Source: Undibacterium sp. (GTDB lineage: Bacteria > Pseudomonadota > Gammaproteobacteria > Burkholderiales > Burkholderiaceae_D). Taken from it: a stretch of DNA of 8,079 nt. Positions 1-8,027 of this stretch are shown here, piece by piece; the stretch's first letter is position 1; each line of letters begins with the position of its first letter. Under the pieces are notes generated by a model. That model searched no databases. It was not told where the DNA came from and saw only the letters and a program-made list of their open reading frames with translations. The position numbers and the translations under genes are program-made. The stretch lies in assembly GCA_019752975.1 (NCBI GenBank), contig JAIELM010000466.1:1-8079 (forward strand), in the 5' to 3' direction.

Positions 1-1759
1 AATAACTAGCAATATCGACAAAAATTTCATCATTTCCGGCACCTCCCAAGAGCGTATCAGAACCAGCGCCTCCTCTTATTACATCATCACCATCACCACC
101 ATCCAAATTACTTCCATCGGAGGACGAGGAGTTCAAAGAATCATTTCCTGCCCCACCGAATAATATATTTTTCCCATTATAATCGCTCAACTGATCGTCG
201 CCTGAACCACCTTCTAGCCTGTCGTCTCCCAACCCGCCATACAAAGTATCATTCCCCGCGCCGCCTTGGAGCAAATCGTTCCCATCACCACCGTCCAAAT
301 AATCGGCTCCGTCACCAGACGATTCGTCGCCACCGACTAGAATATCGTCCCCACTCTTTCCCTCCAAACGATCACTACCCCCTTTACCATAAAGGGTGTC
401 ATTCATTCTATTACCTATCAAAACATCTACACCATCACCTCCAGTCAGAGTAAAGCCTTTTGGGTCTCCATTGGGATTAATACCGCCAATAAAATTTTCC
501 GCGGTCAACTGATTCGCAACTACCCCAGTAAGGCGAACTATGGTGCGATAAATCGTACTATTTGCGTCATGCATACGTAAAAGTGTATCTGCGCCATCCT
601 GTACAAGACGTAAATTCCCTGATGCTGCAAAAGGGTTGCCAACAAGGTCGTCAAGCAAATTTGATAGGTCGAACAAATCGCCGCCTGCTCCGACCGTAAA
701 GTCACTAATGGTATAGTCAAGATTGGTCGTGCCATAACTACGATCTAAGGTATATGTATCCACGCCAGTGCCGCCAGTAGCGGTGACGGAACCCTTAGTC
801 TCCAAACTAAAATGCACCCTAATGAGATCATTTCCAGCTCCACCATTTACCTTGCCCATCTGTACTTTAGATCCACGCACATTCATGTCTACGGTATCGT
901 TACCCTCACCACCTAAAACAGTGTCGTTTTCAATGGCGCTGAAATAATCATTTCCAGCACCACCATCCATTAAATTATACGTATCCGCTGAATACCACCC
1001 CGATTGAAAATTGTCATCACCGTCACCACCACGTAAAACATTACTACCCAATTGATCAGTCAAGTTATCATTACCAGCGCCGCCCTCAAGAATGTCGTCC
1101 CCTTCCCCGCCATTCAAATTATCATCCCCAGCATCGCCAAACAATTGATCATTGCCCTTATCACCATAGAGATAATCCGATCCAGCATTACCATGCAAGA
1201 TATCCTTACCATCGCCCCCATATAAACTATCGCCGCTGTATACTTCATCGCCCCCATTAAGTATGTCATCCCCCCCTAAGCCATACAAGTAATCGCTTCC
1301 ATCCATACCGCTTAACACATCATTCAAATCACTACCATATAATGTGTCGCTCGACGATGTTCCAGTTAGTTGCACTGCCACTGGGCTATATTCTGTTTGA
1401 AAAGACCCAGAATAATAGTTACCCATAAATACACTACCACTAAGGCTTTTAACCAATCCTTCAGACAGCCTGACGGTATAGCTGGTGGCATAATTGAAAT
1501 CAAGTGAAGGATCAAGCGTCAACACCGCTCCGGAAATACTCACACTTACACTGTTAATACTTTCTTGCAATACAATTAATCCATTATTATCAACTATCGT
1601 AATACTACCAGTCCCCTTAACTATCGCCTCACTAAAGGTCAATACGATATTGCTGGCAATTCCAACTCGGCCATGATTATTGTCCGGAGTAATAGTAAGC
1701 AATGTTAGATTGGCACTGGTTTGTACTGTGCTTTGTGTTGCGACTGAAGAATAGAACAT
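1..1759 (-). CDS. RTX-repeat calcium-binding protein, N-terminal part (C-terminus beyond window)
   Basis: The minus-strand frame stays open for 586 codons to the left edge, so the C-terminus is missing. Residues about 19-105 resemble an SbsA-like Ig domain (ITPDNN, then SNIVLTFSEAIVKGTG). Residues about 133-315 and 433-580 are RTX nonapeptide blocks with many GGxGxDxLx units such as GGAGNDTLY and GGEGDDILE, the pattern that forms Ca2+-binding beta-rolls. Between the blocks, residues about 345-425 (LDYTISDFTVGAGGDLFDLS...) resemble the type I secretion target module seen near the C-terminus of many RTX proteins. No N-terminal signal peptide is visible, which fits export by a type I (ABC/MFP/TolC) system, but no exporter gene is present here. 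The exact role (adhesin, surface protein or enzyme) cannot be told, as no catalytic domain is seen. The start at 1759 is chosen because related proteins begin shortly before the Ig domain; an in-frame ATG at 1801 would add 14 residues. Neither has a clear Shine-Dalgarno sequence. Confidence 0.9.
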   Translation of the reverse strand, partial: MFYSSVATQSTVQTSANLTLLTITPDNNHGRVGIASNIVLTFSEAIVKGTGSITIVDNNGLIVLQESINSVSVSISGAVLTLDPSLDFNYATSYTVRLSEGLVKSLSGSVFMGNYYSGSFQTEYSPVAVQLTGTSSSDTLYGSDLNDVLSGMDGSDYLYGLGGDDILNGGDEVYSGDSLYGGDGKDILHGNAGSDYLYGDKGNDQLFGDAGDDNLNGGEGDDILEGGAGNDNLTDQLGSNVLRGGDGDDNFQSGWYSADTYNLMDGGAGNDYFSAIENDTVLGGEGNDTVDMNVRGSKVQMGKVNGGAGNDLIRVHFSLETKGSVTATGGTGVDTYTLDRSYGTTNLDYTISDFTVGAGGDLFDLSNLLDDLVGNPFAASGNLRLVQDGADTLLRMHDANSTIYRTIVRLTGVVANQLTAENFIGGINPNGDPKGFTLTGGDGVDVLIGNRMNDTLYGKGGSDRLEGKSGDDILVGGDESSGDGADYLDGGDGNDLLQGGAGNDTLYGGLGDDRLEGGSGDDQLSDYNGKNILFGGAGNDSLNSSSSDGSNLDGGDGDDVIRGGAGSDTLLGGAGNDEIFVDIASY

Positions 1760-1827
1760 GGAAATTTTCACAATTAATTTAACGAACGTGCACTCTACCA
1801 TAGCTGATCACATATACAACGTAGAAA

Positions 1828-1833
1828 AGTATA
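1828..1833 (-). promoter_or_regulatory. Possible -10 box for the RTX gene
   Basis: On the minus strand TATACT matches the sigma70 -10 consensus at five of six positions and lies about 27 bases before the ATG at 1801 and about 69 before the ATG at 1759. No good -35 hexamer is found 16-18 bases upstream, so this is only a candidate. The rest of the divergent gap up to the transporter start at 1964 is AT-rich and shows no clear operator or convincing promoter for the plus-strand gene. Confidence 0.2.
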
Positions 1834-1963
1834 TTTTTTGAAAATCCCCTTCCCATAAGAAACCTATTCATCTATGCATTTTTTTGCCAGCAGGCGAACC
1901 CCTATCCATTACAATACCCACATTATTCTTATCTATTTTATTGTCCAATAAAGCCGCCCCAAC

Positions 1964-2920
1964 ATGCCTCACGACTCTCATCAACACGTACAACATCCCC
2001 CTCACCAACACGATGGTGCTCATTTGCACGCGCATCGCCATGGCGATGCGGAGCATAAGCATTATTTTGCAGATCGCAAGCAATCGATCTTAATCTGGGC
2101 TTTAGGGCTGACATTATTTTTTGCAGCAGTGGAAGTGGTCTTCGGTTTTTGGTCGAATTCATTGGCGCTGATTTCAGACGCTGGCCACATGGTGACTGAT
2201 TCGGCGGCGCTTGGTTTGGCGCTGCTGGCGCAGCAAATTGCTAAGCGTCCACCGACTGCCAAAAATACATTTGGCTTTGCCCGTGCCGAAGCTTTAGCCG
2301 CCTTTGTCAATGGTGTCATCATGCTGGGTATCGTTGCCTGGATTAGTTATGAGGCCGTGCTAAGACTCGCTCACCCGGAGCCAGTTCAAGGCGGCATGGT
2401 GATGATAGTAGCGGTGATTGGTTTAGCTATTAACATTATCGTCGCCTGGGTACTCTCACACGATCAGCATAGCCTTAATACTAAGGCAGCGTTAGTGCAT
2501 GTCATGGGAGATTTATTAGGTTCAGTCGCGGCGATTGCCTCGGGCGCGGTGATTGCCTACACAGGCTGGATGCCTATCGATCCACTGCTCTCTATTCTCG
2601 TTTCACTATTAATTTTAAGATCAACTATTGCGGTCATCAGAGACTCTTACCATTTCCTAATGAAAGGAGTGCCGCACCACCTTGATTATCTACAAATTGG
2701 AAAAGATCTAGAAGTCATGGTGGGGGTCGCTTCCGTCCACGATTTACATGTATGGGAAATGTCGCCGGGTCAGCCAGCGTTGATTGGGCATTTAGAAATT
2801 GACGATCTAATGGAATGGCCAAGGATTTTGGAGAGTATCAAAAAAATGCTACTCGAAAAACACGGGATAGATCACATTACCTTACAGGCCGAAGTGGTAC
2901 AAGAGGATGACAATTCGTAG
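1964..2920 (+). CDS. Cation diffusion facilitator (CDF) family metal transporter, CzcD/ZitB-like
   Basis: A 318-residue inner-membrane protein of usual family length, likely a proton-driven exporter of Zn2+ and related divalent metals from the cytoplasm. Six hydrophobic segments lie at about residues 41-62, 66-88, 112-133, 143-165, 175-200 and 204-225. The two HxxxD pairs of the membrane transport site are present: H75/D79 in SDAGHMVTD and H179/D183 in HVMGD. A cytoplasmic C-terminal domain (about 238-311) carries the familiar VHDLHVW and HGIDHITLQ motifs. The first 35 residues contain 12 histidines, a probable metal-collecting tail. The ATG at 1964 is the only plausible start, since an in-frame stop lies four codons upstream; its ribosome-binding site is weak. 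It is divergent from the RTX gene and convergent with gcvP, so it is probably transcribed alone. Metal specificity is inferred from the family; Zn2+, Co2+ and Cd2+ cannot be separated by sequence reading. Confidence 0.95.
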   Translation: MPHDSHQHVQHPPHQHDGAHLHAHRHGDAEHKHYFADRKQSILIWALGLTLFFAAVEVVFGFWSNSLALISDAGHMVTDSAALGLALLAQQIAKRPPTAKNTFGFARAEALAAFVNGVIMLGIVAWISYEAVLRLAHPEPVQGGMVMIVAVIGLAINIIVAWVLSHDQHSLNTKAALVHVMGDLLGSVAAIASGAVIAYTGWMPIDPLLSILVSLLILRSTIAVIRDSYHFLMKGVPHHLDYLQIGKDLEVMVGVASVHDLHVWEMSPGQPALIGHLEIDDLMEWPRILESIKKMLLEKHGIDHITLQAEVVQEDDNS

Positions 2921-2991
2921 GCTGAAAAAACGCAGCGCCTTCGGCCATTTTGCCGACCGAAAACGAAGGACGTTTGAGATTGATTGTACGG

Positions 2992-3025
2992 AACAAAATA
3001 GCGGAAAGGCGCTAGACCTTTCCGC
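2992..3025 (-). terminator. Rho-independent terminator of the gcvTHP operon
   Basis: Ten bases past the gcvP stop codon, a perfect 9-bp stem (GCGGAAAGG with CCTTTCCGC, 7-base loop) is followed on the minus strand by TATTTTGTT. In the plus direction the same hairpin is followed by CTTAGGCTTTT, so it might also weakly stop the convergent transporter transcript. Confidence 0.75.
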
Positions 3026-3034
3026 CTTAGGCTT

Positions 3035-5920
3035 TTACTCGTAATCACTCATAGGAATACAAGCACAGAACAAATTACGGTCACCGTAAACATTGTCTGC
3101 ACGACCCACTGGTGCCCAATATTTTTGCTTGCGCAAGGCAGCAACTGGGAAGGCAGCAACCTCACGGCTGTAAGCATGATTCCAAGCATCCGCCACCAAG
3201 ACTTCCGCAGTATGCGGCGCGTTCTTGAGTGGATTATCCTTGGCGTCATATTCACCGCTTGCTACTTTGGCGATTTCTTCACGGATCGCGATCATTGCAT
3301 CGATAAATCGATCTAACTCTGCTTGAGATTCGCTTTCGGTTGGTTCTATCATCAAGGTACCAGGCACTGGGAAGCTCATAGTCGGCGCATGGAAACCGAA
3401 GTCGATCAAGCGCTTAGCCACATCTTCATTGCTAATACCGGTAGCATCGGTCAAAGGACGCAAATCCAAAATACATTCGTGCGCCACTAAGCCATCATGA
3501 CCGGAATAGAGCACAGGGAAATGCGGAGCTAAACGCTTAGCAATATAGTTCGCTGCAAGAATAGCTGTTTCGGTAGCCGCTTTCAAACCTTCCGCACCCA
3601 TCATGGCGATGTACATCCATGAGATAGGTAAAATCGAAGCCGAGCCAAACGGAGCAGCAGACACGGCAGAAATACCGTTTTCGCCACGCACATAACCACT
3701 AGATTTTTGGTTCGGTAAGAACTGCGCCAAATGCGCGCCGACTGCTACAGGACCAACACCTGGTCCGCCACCGCCATGAGGAATACAGAAAGTTTTGTGT
3801 AAGTTTAAATGACTCACGTCACCGCCGAATTTACCGGGCGCTGCCACACCGACCATGGCATTTAAGTTAGCGCCATCGACATACACTTGTCCACCGTGAC
3901 TATGCACGATTTCACATAGTTGTTGTATGCCTTCTTCAAACACGCCATGGGTAGATGGATAAGTCACCATCACAGCGGCTAAATTAGCACTGTGTTTTTC
4001 TGCTTTAGCTTTAAGGTCATTCAAATCCACATTGCCGTTTTCGTCGCAAGCGACCACCACTACATCCAAACCAACCATGCTCGCTGAAGCTGGGTTAGTA
4101 CCGTGTGCAGAAGATGGAATCAAGACGATATTACGATGGACTTCGCCACGTGAAGCATGGTAAGCCTGAATAATTAAGAGACCAGCATATTCACCTTGAG
4201 AGCCAGCATTTGGTTGCAAAGACACTGCATCATAACCAGTGGCTGCACACAACATCGCTTCTAACTGATCGATCATTTCGCGGTAGCCGATGGTTTGATC
4301 ATTCGGTGCAAAAGGATGAATATTAGAAAATTCTGGCCAAGTAACAGGGATCATTTCTGAAGTCGCGTTGAGCTTCATAGTGCATGAGCCAAGTGGGATC
4401 ATGGTGCGATCGAGCGCCAAATCTTTATCTGCCAAACTACGCAAGTAACGTAGCATTTCATGCTCAGCGTGATAGCGGTTGAAAGTCGGATGCGTCAAGA
4501 ATGTCGTGGTGCGAGTCAAGCTGCTTGGATATGCCTCGTTGACACTCGCTTCGATTACTGAAAAATCCAAACTAGCCTGAGTGAAGATCGCCCACAATGT
4601 GTCAACGTCGGCACGCGTTGTGGTTTCATCAAAAGACACACCAACTTGGGTCGCATTGATTTGACGTAAATTGTATCCAGCAGCTTGTGCTGCGGCGTGA
4701 ATCGCAGCAGCATCTGCCACATTGATGGTCAAAGTATCGAAGTAAGTCGCATTCACCAGCTTGACACCAGCCTGCTGTAAGCCCGTTGCAAAAGTCGCTG
4801 TTAAACGATGGGTGCGTTGCGCAATTTGACGCAAACCAGCTGGACCGTGGTAAACCGCATACATAGACGCGATCACCGCCAACAACACCTGTGCAGTACA
4901 GATATTAGAAGTAGCTTTCTCGCGGCGAATATGTTGTTCCCGTGTTTGCAACGCCAAGCGGTACGCTTTATTGCCCTGCGCATCCACCGTCACACCGACT
5001 AAACGGCCGGGCATGCTACGCTTGAACGCATCTTTGGTTCCCATGAAACCCGCGTGCGGGCCACCAAAACCAAGTGGCACACCAAAACGCTGACTATTCC
5101 CTACCACCACATCCGCACCCCAAGTACCCGGCGCTTCAATCAAGGTTAAGGCCAACAAATCCGTAGCGACAATCACCATCGCGCCTTTAGCGTGAATCGC
5201 GGTCGCAAACTCACGGTAATCGCGAATTGCGCCATCCACGCTTGGGTATTGCAAGAGTACGCCGAAGCAGTCATTTTCTAGTGCTTCATTGCCGGTACTG
5301 GTACGCACTTCGATGCCCAAAGGTTTAGCACGTGTCTCGATAATTTCTCTTGTTTGTGGCAATACATCATCCGCGACATAAAACACATTGGAATTCGATT
5401 TACCTACACGCTGCACCAAAGTCATGGCCTCTGCCGCGGCAGTGCCTTCATCGAGCATAGAAGCATTAGCGATATCCATCCCAGTCATGTCCATAATGAC
5501 TTGCTGGAAGTTCAAAATCGCTTCCAAACGACCTTGTGAAATCTCTGGCTGATAAGGCGTATAAGCCGTGTACCAAGCTGGATTTTCAAAAATATTACGT
5601 AGAATAACGCCCGGAGTATGGGTGTTGTAATAGCCTTGTCCTATGAAAGACTTCAGGACGATATTTTTGCTCGCTAAAGCTTTTAAAGTCGCTAAGGCTT
5701 CCGTTTCAGATTTCGCTTCTGTGAACTGTGCCAAAGGCAAAATTTCTTTGCGGCGGATATTGGCGGGAACGATAGCATCAATCAAAGCGGTGCGATTGGC
5801 GTAGCCTAAGGTTTGCAACATGCTCGCTTGTTCGGCTTCAGATGGGCCTATATGTCTCGCGACAAAAGCATCGTGGGCTTCTAATTGAGTAAGGCTTGGT
5901 CTAGTTAAATTGGTGGTCAT
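3035..5920 (-). CDS. gcvP: Glycine dehydrogenase (aminomethyl-transferring), glycine cleavage P-protein
   Basis: A 961-residue cytoplasmic PLP enzyme, full length for the single-chain bacterial P-protein (about 950-960). It decarboxylates glycine and passes the aminomethyl group to the lipoyl arm of GcvH. The N-terminal half starts with the conserved FVARHIGP segment (about residues 19-26) and contains GYYNTHTP and [10 protein letters not shown]. The C-terminal half has GSCTMKLNA (about 511-519), [11 protein letters not shown], and the PLP-binding lysine K709 in [17 protein letters not shown], where the glycine-rich loop follows directly. No key motif is missing and no frameshift is seen. It is the last gene of the operon, 168 bases after gcvH, with a repeat element in that gap. 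The ATG at 5920 precedes the conserved N-terminus by a normal distance, but there is no clear Shine-Dalgarno sequence in front of it. Confidence 0.98.
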   Translation of the reverse strand: MTTNLTRPSLTQLEAHDAFVARHIGPSEAEQASMLQTLGYANRTALIDAIVPANIRRKEILPLAQFTEAKSETEALATLKALASKNIVLKSFIGQGYYNTHTPGVILRNIFENPAWYTAYTPYQPEISQGRLEAILNFQQVIMDMTGMDIANASMLDEGTAAAEAMTLVQRVGKSNSNVFYVADDVLPQTREIIETRAKPLGIEVRTSTGNEALENDCFGVLLQYPSVDGAIRDYREFATAIHAKGAMVIVATDLLALTLIEAPGTWGADVVVGNSQRFGVPLGFGGPHAGFMGTKDAFKRSMPGRLVGVTVDAQGNKAYRLALQTREQHIRREKATSNICTAQVLLAVIASMYAVYHGPAGLRQIAQRTHRLTATFATGLQQAGVKLVNATYFDTLTINVADAAAIHAAAQAAGYNLRQINATQVGVSFDETTTRADVDTLWAIFTQASLDFSVIEASVNEAYPSSLTRTTTFLTHPTFNRYHAEHEMLRYLRSLADKDLALDRTMIPLGSCTMKLNATSEMIPVTWPEFSNIHPFAPNDQTIGYREMIDQLEAMLCAATGYDAVSLQPNAGSQGEYAGLLIIQAYHASRGEVHRNIVLIPSSAHGTNPASASMVGLDVVVVACDENGNVDLNDLKAKAEKHSANLAAVMVTYPSTHGVFEEGIQQLCEIVHSHGGQVYVDGANLNAMVGVAAPGKFGGDVSHLNLHKTFCIPHGGGGPGVGPVAVGAHLAQFLPNQKSSGYVRGENGISAVSAAPFGSASILPISWMYIAMMGAEGLKAATETAILAANYIAKRLAPHFPVLYSGHDGLVAHECILDLRPLTDATGISNEDVAKRLIDFGFHAPTMSFPVPGTLMIEPTESESQAELDRFIDAMIAIREEIAKVASGEYDAKDNPLKNAPHTAEVLVADAWNHAYSREVAAFPVAALRKQKYWAPVGRADNVYGDRNLFCACIPMSDYE

Positions 5921-5955
5921 GGTGTGCTAAAAATTCGGAAGTATTGGGTTCTGCC

Positions 5956-6065
5956 GTCTTTCCCGCGAAGGCGGGAATCCAGTATTCAAAGATGTGTGCA
6001 AAACGCACACTCAAGAATGTCAACGACGGATTACGGCTCTGGATTCCCGCTGTCGCGAGAATGAC
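5956..6065. repeat. 110-bp element with 27-bp terminal inverted repeats (REP/MITE-like)
   Basis: The left arm (5956-5982) and the reverse complement of the right arm (6039-6065) agree at 23 of 27 positions and share the core GCGGGAATCCAG. Each arm is itself palindromic; the left one has TTCCCGC and GCGGGAA around a four-base loop. Between the arms is a further hairpin (5994-6010, GTGTGC with GCACAC). Arms of the type ATTCCCGCG...GCGGGAAT are widespread dispersed repeats in beta- and gammaproteobacteria and resemble the dRS3 repeats of Neisseria. The element has no coding capacity and nearly fills the gcvH-gcvP gap, so it must be transcribed with the operon. Confidence 0.75.
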
Positions 6066-6088
6066 GAAACTAAAAATGATGGCGACGA

Positions 6089-6466
6089 TTAGCCAATATT
6101 TTTAGCGTAGTCTTCAGCACTCATTAGCGCATCAACATCTGCTGCATTAACTGGCTTCATCTTAAACAACCAAGCATCAAAAGCATTGGCATTAATAGAA
6201 TCTGGTGCATCAATCACGGCTTGATTGACCTCTACTACGACACCAGCCACCGGCGCATACACATCGCCCGCTGCTTTCACAGATTCGATCACGCAGCAGT
6301 CTTTAGCGGCAGCCAACTCCTGGCCAACTTTAGGCAAATCAACGAAAACGATATCGCCCAAAGCGTCTTGCGCGAAATCAGAAATACCTACGGCGATCGT
6401 GCCATCGGCTTCTGTACGTACCCATTCGTGGGAGGCGGTGTATTTACGATCTGCTGGAATTGTCAT
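6089..6466 (-). CDS. gcvH: Glycine cleavage system H protein (lipoyl carrier)
   Basis: A 125-residue cytoplasmic carrier, the normal size for GcvH. Its lipoylated lysine carries the aminomethyl intermediate from GcvP to GcvT and is then reoxidised by the L-protein. The lipoyl site is K64 in the motif ESVKAAGD, preceded by a typical hybrid-motif beta sandwich (HEWVRTEADGTIAVGISDFA, GDIVFVDLP) and followed by YAPVAGVVVEVN. The ATG at 6466 is chosen because GGAG lies six bases upstream; an in-frame TTG at 6478 would overlap that ribosome-binding site and add four residues. It is the middle gene of the operon, 114 bases after gcvT. Two adjacent cysteines (C57, C58) sit before the lipoyl loop; no meaning is assigned to them. 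Confidence 0.97.
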   Translation of the reverse strand: MTIPADRKYTASHEWVRTEADGTIAVGISDFAQDALGDIVFVDLPKVGQELAAAKDCCVIESVKAAGDVYAPVAGVVVEVNQAVIDAPDSINANAFDAWLFKMKPVNAADVDALMSAEDYAKNIG

Positions 6467-6512
6467 GGTATTCTCCAAAAAAATTATATGATGAAACTGA
6501 AAAAATTTATAA

Positions 6513-6563
6513 CCGCAGAGTGCAGAAAAACAAATACAACTCTGCGCCCTCGTGCCTCTGCCG
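6513..6563. repeat. Small CGCAGAG-type palindromic repeat between gcvT and gcvH
   Basis: A perfect 7-bp inverted repeat, CGCAGAG (6514-6520) and CTCTGCG (6540-6546), encloses 19 bases, with a further degenerate copy (CCTCTGCCG) just beyond. The wording AACCGCAGAG...CTCTGCG...CCTCTGC recalls a dispersed intergenic repeat seen in many proteobacterial genomes; that identification is from memory and inferred. On the minus-strand transcript it forms a hairpin within the gcvT-gcvH gap. It lacks a proper U-run directly after the stem, so it is not called a terminator; it may act in mRNA stability or may be neutral. Confidence 0.5.
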
Positions 6564-6580
6564 TTAGTGGTTCATTTGAT

Positions 6581-7711
6581 TTAGACCGCTAAAACTTTAC
6601 CATTACGCACGAACGGCAATTTGACTACGCTGGCATTCAATTGCTTGTCGCGAATCACAACTTGTACAGTATCGCCAATCGCTACGCCCATAGGCAAACG
6701 TGCTAAGGCAATCGCTTCTTGCATACTGGGGCTAAAAGTACCGCTGGTAATTTCACCTTCGCCGTGGGCTGTGATGATTTTTTGATGGGCGCGTAAAATG
6801 CCGCCTTTTTCACGCAAAATCAAACCTAAAAATTGCTGCGTTTGGCCTTGTTCTTGAAGCGCTTTTTTGCCGACAAAATCGCGCTCAGCCACCAAGTCAA
6901 TAGTCCAAGCCAAACCAGCATTTAATGGGTTAACGGTCTCATCCATATCTTGACCATAAAGATTCATTCCTGCTTCTAGGCGCAAGGTATCACGTGCACC
7001 CAAACCAGCGGGCTTAACACCAGCGGCAATTAAGGCATTCCAAAAATCAGTAATGCGTTCAGCACTCACTGCGATTTCAAAACCATCTTCACCGGTATAA
7101 CCAGTGCGCGCCACCATCGCTTCGCCAAAGGCGGTATTGTCAACGATGACCACGTTAAATGGCTTCATTTCGGCGCTGGCCGCTTTAGTTTCTGGCAAAA
7201 CTTCCCAGACTTTAGCGCGCGCATTTGGGCCTTGCACGGCAATCAGTCCGTAAGCGTTGGCGCCGTCGCGTCTTTGGGTGATGGTAATACCGGCATTGGT
7301 CGCGTCATTATGCGCGTTCATCCACGCCACATCTTTTTCAGCAGTACCTGCGTTGACGACTAAACGGAACCAATTTTCGTTGAAAAAATAGATGATCAAA
7401 TCGTCGACCACGGTACCTTCAGGCTTTAACATACAAGAGTACAAAGCCTTACCTGAGACTTGCAATTTATCGACATTATTAGCCACCAGGCCGCGCAAGA
7501 ATCCACGGACATTGTCACCTTTGAGATCCACCACACACATGTGCGATACGTCAAACATGCCAACATCGGTGCGAACCGCGTGGTGTTCTTCGATTTGTGA
7601 ACCGTAATTGACTGGCATGTCCCAACCGCCGAAATCGACCATCTTGGCCCCGGCAGCGCGATGCGCATTATTGAGAGGAGTTACTTGTAGAGTTGATGCA
7701 GCTTGCGTCAT
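6581..7711 (-). CDS. gcvT: Aminomethyltransferase, glycine cleavage T-protein
   Basis: A 376-residue cytoplasmic enzyme, close to the usual family length. It releases ammonia from the aminomethyl group held on GcvH and gives 5,10-methylene-tetrahydrofolate. Visible family motifs are [14 protein letters not shown] (about 24-37), DVSHM (54-58), the Asp pair D103/D104 in [10 protein letters not shown] that includes the expected catalytic aspartate, VQGPNA (about 159-164), GYTGEDGFE (204-212) and [14 protein letters not shown] (236-249), with the C-terminal barrel domain intact. The ATG at 7711 is chosen because GAGG lies five bases upstream and the protein then begins like its relatives. A longer frame starting at 7759 would begin at the riboswitch hairpin and is unlikely. 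It is the first gene of the operon, under the glycine riboswitch. Confidence 0.97.
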   Translation of the reverse strand: MTQAASTLQVTPLNNAHRAAGAKMVDFGGWDMPVNYGSQIEEHHAVRTDVGMFDVSHMCVVDLKGDNVRGFLRGLVANNVDKLQVSGKALYSCMLKPEGTVVDDLIIYFFNENWFRLVVNAGTAEKDVAWMNAHNDATNAGITITQRRDGANAYGLIAVQGPNARAKVWEVLPETKAASAEMKPFNVVIVDNTAFGEAMVARTGYTGEDGFEIAVSAERITDFWNALIAAGVKPAGLGARDTLRLEAGMNLYGQDMDETVNPLNAGLAWTIDLVAERDFVGKKALQEQGQTQQFLGLILREKGGILRAHQKIITAHGEGEITSGTFSPSMQEAIALARLPMGVAIGDTVQVVIRDKQLNASVVKLPFVRNGKVLAV

Positions 7712-7751
7712 GTGAGCCTCAGTACCGAATAGACAAATATAGGGGACGATC

Positions 7752-7774
7752 AAAAACACGCAAAACCATGCGTG
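7752..7774 (-). terminator. Short terminator-like hairpin of the riboswitch expression platform
   Basis: On the minus-strand RNA, CACGCA and TGCGTG form a perfect 6-bp stem with a six-base loop, followed at once by five U residues. It lies between the second aptamer and the gcvT ribosome-binding site, where a regulated intrinsic terminator would be expected. The stem is short, so its efficiency is uncertain. It may be nested in a larger stem (AGGGG at 7793-7789 with CCCCT at 7745-7741, and CGAU with AUCG inside). Confidence 0.5.
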
Positions 7775-7788
7775 ATAAAAATCGCTGA

Positions 7789-7989
7789 CCCCTCTGTCCT
7801 GGTACCTGAGAGATTACAAGGCAAGCCTCGTCGCACCTTCGGTGGGTAGTTCAGCACTTTCGCTGCTACCGCTCTCCAGAGTTGGGGGAATAAATCCACC
7901 CATTTGATCGGTCCTTTTGCCTGAGAGTTTTTGGGTATTAGCCCCTTCGGCGGCAAGCTCATCTAACAATAAGCTGCGCTCTCCCGATC
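7789..7989 (-). ncRNA. Tandem glycine riboswitch (gcvT type, two aptamers)
   Basis: Two consecutive glycine aptamers precede gcvT. Aptamer 1 (7906-7989) has a closing stem GATCGG/CCGATC, the conserved GGGAGAGC, the GCCGAAGG loop region, and ACTCTCAGGCAAAAGGACC. Aptamer 2 (7789-7887) repeats the plan: CTCTGGAGAGC, CACCGAAGGTGC, and ATCTCTCAGGTACCAGGACAGAG, closed by CTCTG/CAGAG and CCCC/GGGG. An 18-base linker joins them, as is usual for this class. In known examples glycine binding to the leader switches on the glycine cleavage genes when glycine is plentiful, so that excess is degraded; the same sense is inferred here from the downstream operon. Confidence 0.95.
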
Positions 7990-7999
7990 AAGTGCTGCG

Positions 8000-8027
8000 A
8001 TTATACAGCGATTGCACAGCGAGGCAA
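8000..8027 (-). promoter_or_regulatory. Sigma70-type promoter of the gcvTHP operon
   Basis: On the minus strand a perfect -10 box TATAAT (8005-8000) follows a 16-bp spacer from TTGCCT (8027-8022), which matches the -35 consensus at four of six positions. The predicted start, near 7993, falls only a few bases before the first aptamer, giving a leader of roughly 280 nt before gcvT. The remaining bases to the right edge (8028-8079) show no other recognisable feature. Confidence 0.75.

Noticed and set aside
1..1330. Periodic short repeats in the left part as a CRISPR array or tandem DNA repeat
   Set aside because: The periodicity is about 27 bases, follows the reading frame and is explained by RTX nonapeptide coding; repeat units are degenerate and there are no unique spacers.
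2938..2969. Hairpin CCTTCG...CGAAGG downstream of the CDF gene as a terminator
   Set aside because: The six-base stem has a long interior and no U-run after it, so it is not a convincing rho-independent terminator.
6492..6497. TATAAT-like hexamer just before gcvH as an internal promoter
   Set aside because: No -35 element at 16-18 bases, the region is a simple AT-rich stretch, and transcription would start almost on the ribosome-binding site.
7712..7759. A longer gcvT reading frame starting at 7759
   Set aside because: It would begin inside the leader hairpin and has no ribosome-binding site, whereas the ATG at 7711 has GAGG at good spacing and matches the expected protein N-terminus.
7750..7962. 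Open frame of about 70 codons on the minus strand across the leader
   Set aside because: It lies over the conserved riboswitch aptamers; the sequence is constrained as RNA and the peptide resembles nothing known.
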